From: Deltaproteobacteria bacterium
Lineage (GTDB): Bacteria > Desulfobacterota > Binatia > DP-6
Length of the DNA stretch: 7,706 nucleotides
Assembly: GCA_005879205.1 (NCBI GenBank)
Contig: VBLD01000218.1
Coordinates: forward strand, 1 to 7,706
Direction of reading: 5' to 3'
A program made the position numbers and the translations under genes. Of the stretch, positions 6,641 through 7,706 are shown piece after piece; within the stretch, counting starts at the first letter, position 1, and every line of letters starts with the position of its first letter. The notes under the pieces are model-generated. The model had not been told where the DNA came from. It worked only from the letters and a program-made list of their open reading frames with translations, and made no database searches.

Positions 6641-7321
6641 CTGACGGTCCTCGGGCTCGACACCGCCACCTGGACGGCGGCGGTGGGCGTCGTGCGCGAC
6701 GGCGTGGTCCTCGCCGAGGCGGTCCAGCCGGAATCACGTTCACACGCGCAGTCTTTGCCGTCGATGGTCGCGCGGGTCCTCGCCGACGCGGGGCTCGACA
6801 TCCAGGCGCTCGACGGGCTCGCGGTCTCGATCGGGCCGGGTTCCTTCACCGGGCTGCGGATCGCGCTCGGCTATGCCAAGGGGGTTGCGTTTGCCGGTCG
6901 CGTTCCGCTGCTCGCCGTCCCCACGCTCGAGGCGCTCGCCTGGGCCGCCGACGCGGCACCCGGGGAACGCGTCTGCGCTGCCCTCGACGCCCGAAAGGGC
7001 GAGGTGTACGCCGCCGTCTTCGAGTCGACGGTCGGCGGCCCGCGCCGCCTGACCCCGGACGCCGCCCTCCGCCCGACCGAGCTGGCCGCCCGCCTCGAGC
7101 CGCCGTGCGTGCTCGTCGGCGACGCGGGAACGGTGTACCGGGACGTCCTCGGCGGGCGGGCGGCCATCCGTCCGTTCACGACGCACCATCCGCGCGGCGG
7201 TATCGTGGCGCGGCTCGGCTGGCAGCGTCTCGTCGCGGGAGAGACGGCGAACCCGGGCGATCTCGAGCCCGTCTACGTCCGTCCACCCGAAGCGGAGCTC
7301 GCGCGCTCGGCGTCGCGTTGA
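6641..7321 (+). CDS. tsaB: tRNA threonylcarbamoyladenosine biosynthesis protein TsaB (start uncertain)
   Basis: TsaB (YeaZ) is the non-catalytic ASKHA-fold partner of TsaD. With TsaD and TsaE it attaches threonylcarbamoyl to A37 of ANN-decoding tRNAs. Recognition rests on VLGLDTAT, SHAQSLPSMV, SIGPGSFTGLR (63-73), DARKGEVYAAVF (116-127) and the late EPVYVRPPEAE. From CTG 6641 the product has 226 residues, near the E. coli length of 231. The start is a problem. The conserved first strand TVLGLDTAT lies upstream of the first ordinary start codon, GTG 6683, and the in-frame stop at 6563-6565 leaves no ATG, GTG or TTG in between. CTG at 6641 is therefore given as the most likely start. The alternatives are GTG 6683, giving a truncated 212-residue protein, or an indel linking ATG 6621 to this frame. 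The gene follows rseP by 28 bases, and its stop overlaps a promoter-like TTGACA. Confidence 0.9.
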   Translation: MTVLGLDTATWTAAVGVVRDGVVLAEAVQPESRSHAQSLPSMVARVLADAGLDIQALDGLAVSIGPGSFTGLRIALGYAKGVAFAGRVPLLAVPTLEALAWAADAAPGERVCAALDARKGEVYAAVFESTVGGPRRLTPDAALRPTELAARLEPPCVLVGDAGTVYRDVLGGRAAIRPFTTHHPRGGIVARLGWQRLVAGETANPGDLEPVYVRPPEAELARSASR

Positions 7322-7347
7322 CAAGCCGTTTTACCCCGCGATAAGGT
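7318..7347 (+). promoter_or_regulatory. Candidate sigma-70-type promoter for the DUF465-ilvN unit
   Basis: A perfect -35 hexamer TTGACA (7318-7323) overlaps the tsaB stop codon. Two -10 choices follow: TAAGGT (7342-7347) at 18 bases, which keeps the key T1, A2 and T6, or GATAAG (7340-7345) at 16 bases with four matches to TATAAT. Either would start RNA about 7352-7355, only a few bases before the ATG at 7358. The transcript would be nearly leaderless, and AAGG (7343-7346) could act as a ribosome site only on read-through RNA from tsaB. This AT-richer island stands out in the GC-rich surroundings. Confidence 0.5.
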
Positions 7348-7357
7348 TTTTCACGCG

Positions 7358-7582
7358 ATGGAGAAGAAGGACGAGGAGCTGATCCAGTCGCTGTTCGAGC
7401 GTGAGCCCGAGCTCAAACGGCACTACGACGAGCATGTCGATCTCGAACGCCGCCTCGCCGTGTACCAGCAGAAGGTGCATCTCACCACGGAGGAGGAGAT
7501 CGAGAAGAAGCGGCTGCAGAAGCTCAAGCTCGCGGGCAAAGACAAGATCATGGAGATACTGGCCCGCTACCGCCCGCACTGA
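7358..7582 (+). CDS. DUF465 (YdcH-like) small coiled-coil protein
   Basis: This 74-residue charged protein has no established function. It is very rich in Glu, Lys, Arg and Leu and is predicted to be nearly all helix: a first helix about 4-44 and a second about 45-70, probably forming an antiparallel helical hairpin. The pattern F-x-x-x-x-x-x-x-L-x-x-H (LFEREPELKRHYDEH) followed by LERRL and the late KRLQKLKLAGKDKIMEIL matches the DUF465/YdcH family, whose hallmark is the KLKLxxKDxI segment near the end. There is no signal peptide or membrane segment, so it is probably cytoplasmic. The ATG at 7358 is the only sensible start. The gene lies 36 bases after tsaB, behind a candidate promoter, and 4 bases before ilvN, so it is probably co-transcribed with ilvN. 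Family assignment is from motif memory and is fairly sure; the cellular role is unknown. Confidence 0.85.
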   Translation: MEKKDEELIQSLFEREPELKRHYDEHVDLERRLAVYQQKVHLTTEEEIEKKRLQKLKLAGKDKIMEILARYRPH

Positions 7583-7586
7583 ACCC

Positions 7587-7706
7587 ATGCGACACACCAT
7601 CTCCGTCCTGGTCGAGAACGAGTTCGGCGTCCTCGCCCGCGTCGCCGGGCTTTTCAGCGGACGCGGCTTCAACATCGAGAGCCTGTCCGTTGCCGAGACG
7701 ATGGAC
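7587..7706 (+). CDS. ilvN: Acetolactate synthase small (regulatory) subunit, 3' end cut off by the window
   Basis: IlvN (IlvH) is the regulatory subunit of acetohydroxyacid synthase, the first common step of valine, leucine and isoleucine synthesis. It binds valine through its ACT domains and activates the catalytic subunit. Only the first 40 residues are visible, but they are the diagnostic first ACT strand-helix-strand: HTISVLVENEFGVLARVAGL followed by FSGRGFNIESLSVAET. The segment from NEFGVL to GRGFNI is near-invariant in the family. The ATG at 7587 lies four bases after the stop of the DUF465 gene with no Shine-Dalgarno sequence between, which suggests translational coupling. The catalytic gene ilvB, usually just upstream, is not there. 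It is unknown whether the rest of the gene is intact. Confidence 0.95.
   Translation, partial: MRHTISVLVENEFGVLARVAGLFSGRGFNIESLSVAETMD

Noticed and set aside
6621..6644. Seven-codon ATG-TGA frame as a real leader peptide gene
   Set aside because: It is too short to support by itself and has only AGGG at 6605-6608 as a distant ribosome site. It is mentioned only in the discussion of the tsaB start.

Overview
The window is a compact, GC-rich stretch (roughly two-thirds or more G+C by eye) of a bacterial chromosome. It carries eleven protein genes, all on the + strand and all housekeeping. The two at the edges are cut: rho lacks its 5' part and ilvN lacks its 3' part. The organism is most likely Gram-negative, because it has an RseP-type site-2 protease with a PDZ domain, CdsA and UppS in the classical rpsB-to-rseP block. 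The gene order, the short EF-Ts and the strong GC bias fit a delta-proteobacterial-type or candidate-phylum lineage (Binatota or Rokubacteria/Methylomirabilota are possibilities). That placement is inference; nothing here fixes the taxon. No tRNA, rRNA, IS element, phage gene, toxin system or CRISPR array was seen.

Layout: (1) 1-1005, the 3' four-fifths of rho, followed by an 88-base gap that probably holds the promoter and leader of the next operon. (2) 1094-4590, rpsB-tsf-pyrH-frr-uppS, extremely tight: two ATGA overlaps, one stop codon directly abutting a start, and one 16-base gap. (3) 4591-4709, a gap filled by a strongly palindromic GC element that looks like a dispersed structured repeat. 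(4) 4710-7321, cdsA-rseP-tsaB, close-packed, with an unresolved tsaB start. (5) 7318-7706, a good candidate promoter overlapping the tsaB stop, then a small DUF465/YdcH-like gene and the start of ilvN.

How the genes work together: Rho ends transcripts. S2, EF-Ts and ribosome recycling factor serve initiation, elongation and recycling in translation. UMP kinase feeds pyrimidine nucleotides to RNA, DNA and the CTP used by CdsA. UppS makes the undecaprenyl carrier for the cell wall, CdsA makes CDP-diacylglycerol for phospholipids, and RseP is the intramembrane protease of envelope stress signalling. TsaB belongs to the tRNA t6A machinery. IlvN is the regulatory subunit of the first common enzyme of branched-chain amino acid synthesis.

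No previously undescribed system was found. The points worth checking are all about organisation: rho directly before rpsB without rpmE; dxr absent from between cdsA and rseP; ilvN without ilvB beside it; the structured intergenic repeat followed by a compositionally odd cdsA 5' end; the tsaB start, which needs a CTG codon or an indel; and a TTGACA promoter giving an almost leaderless DUF465-ilvN transcript.
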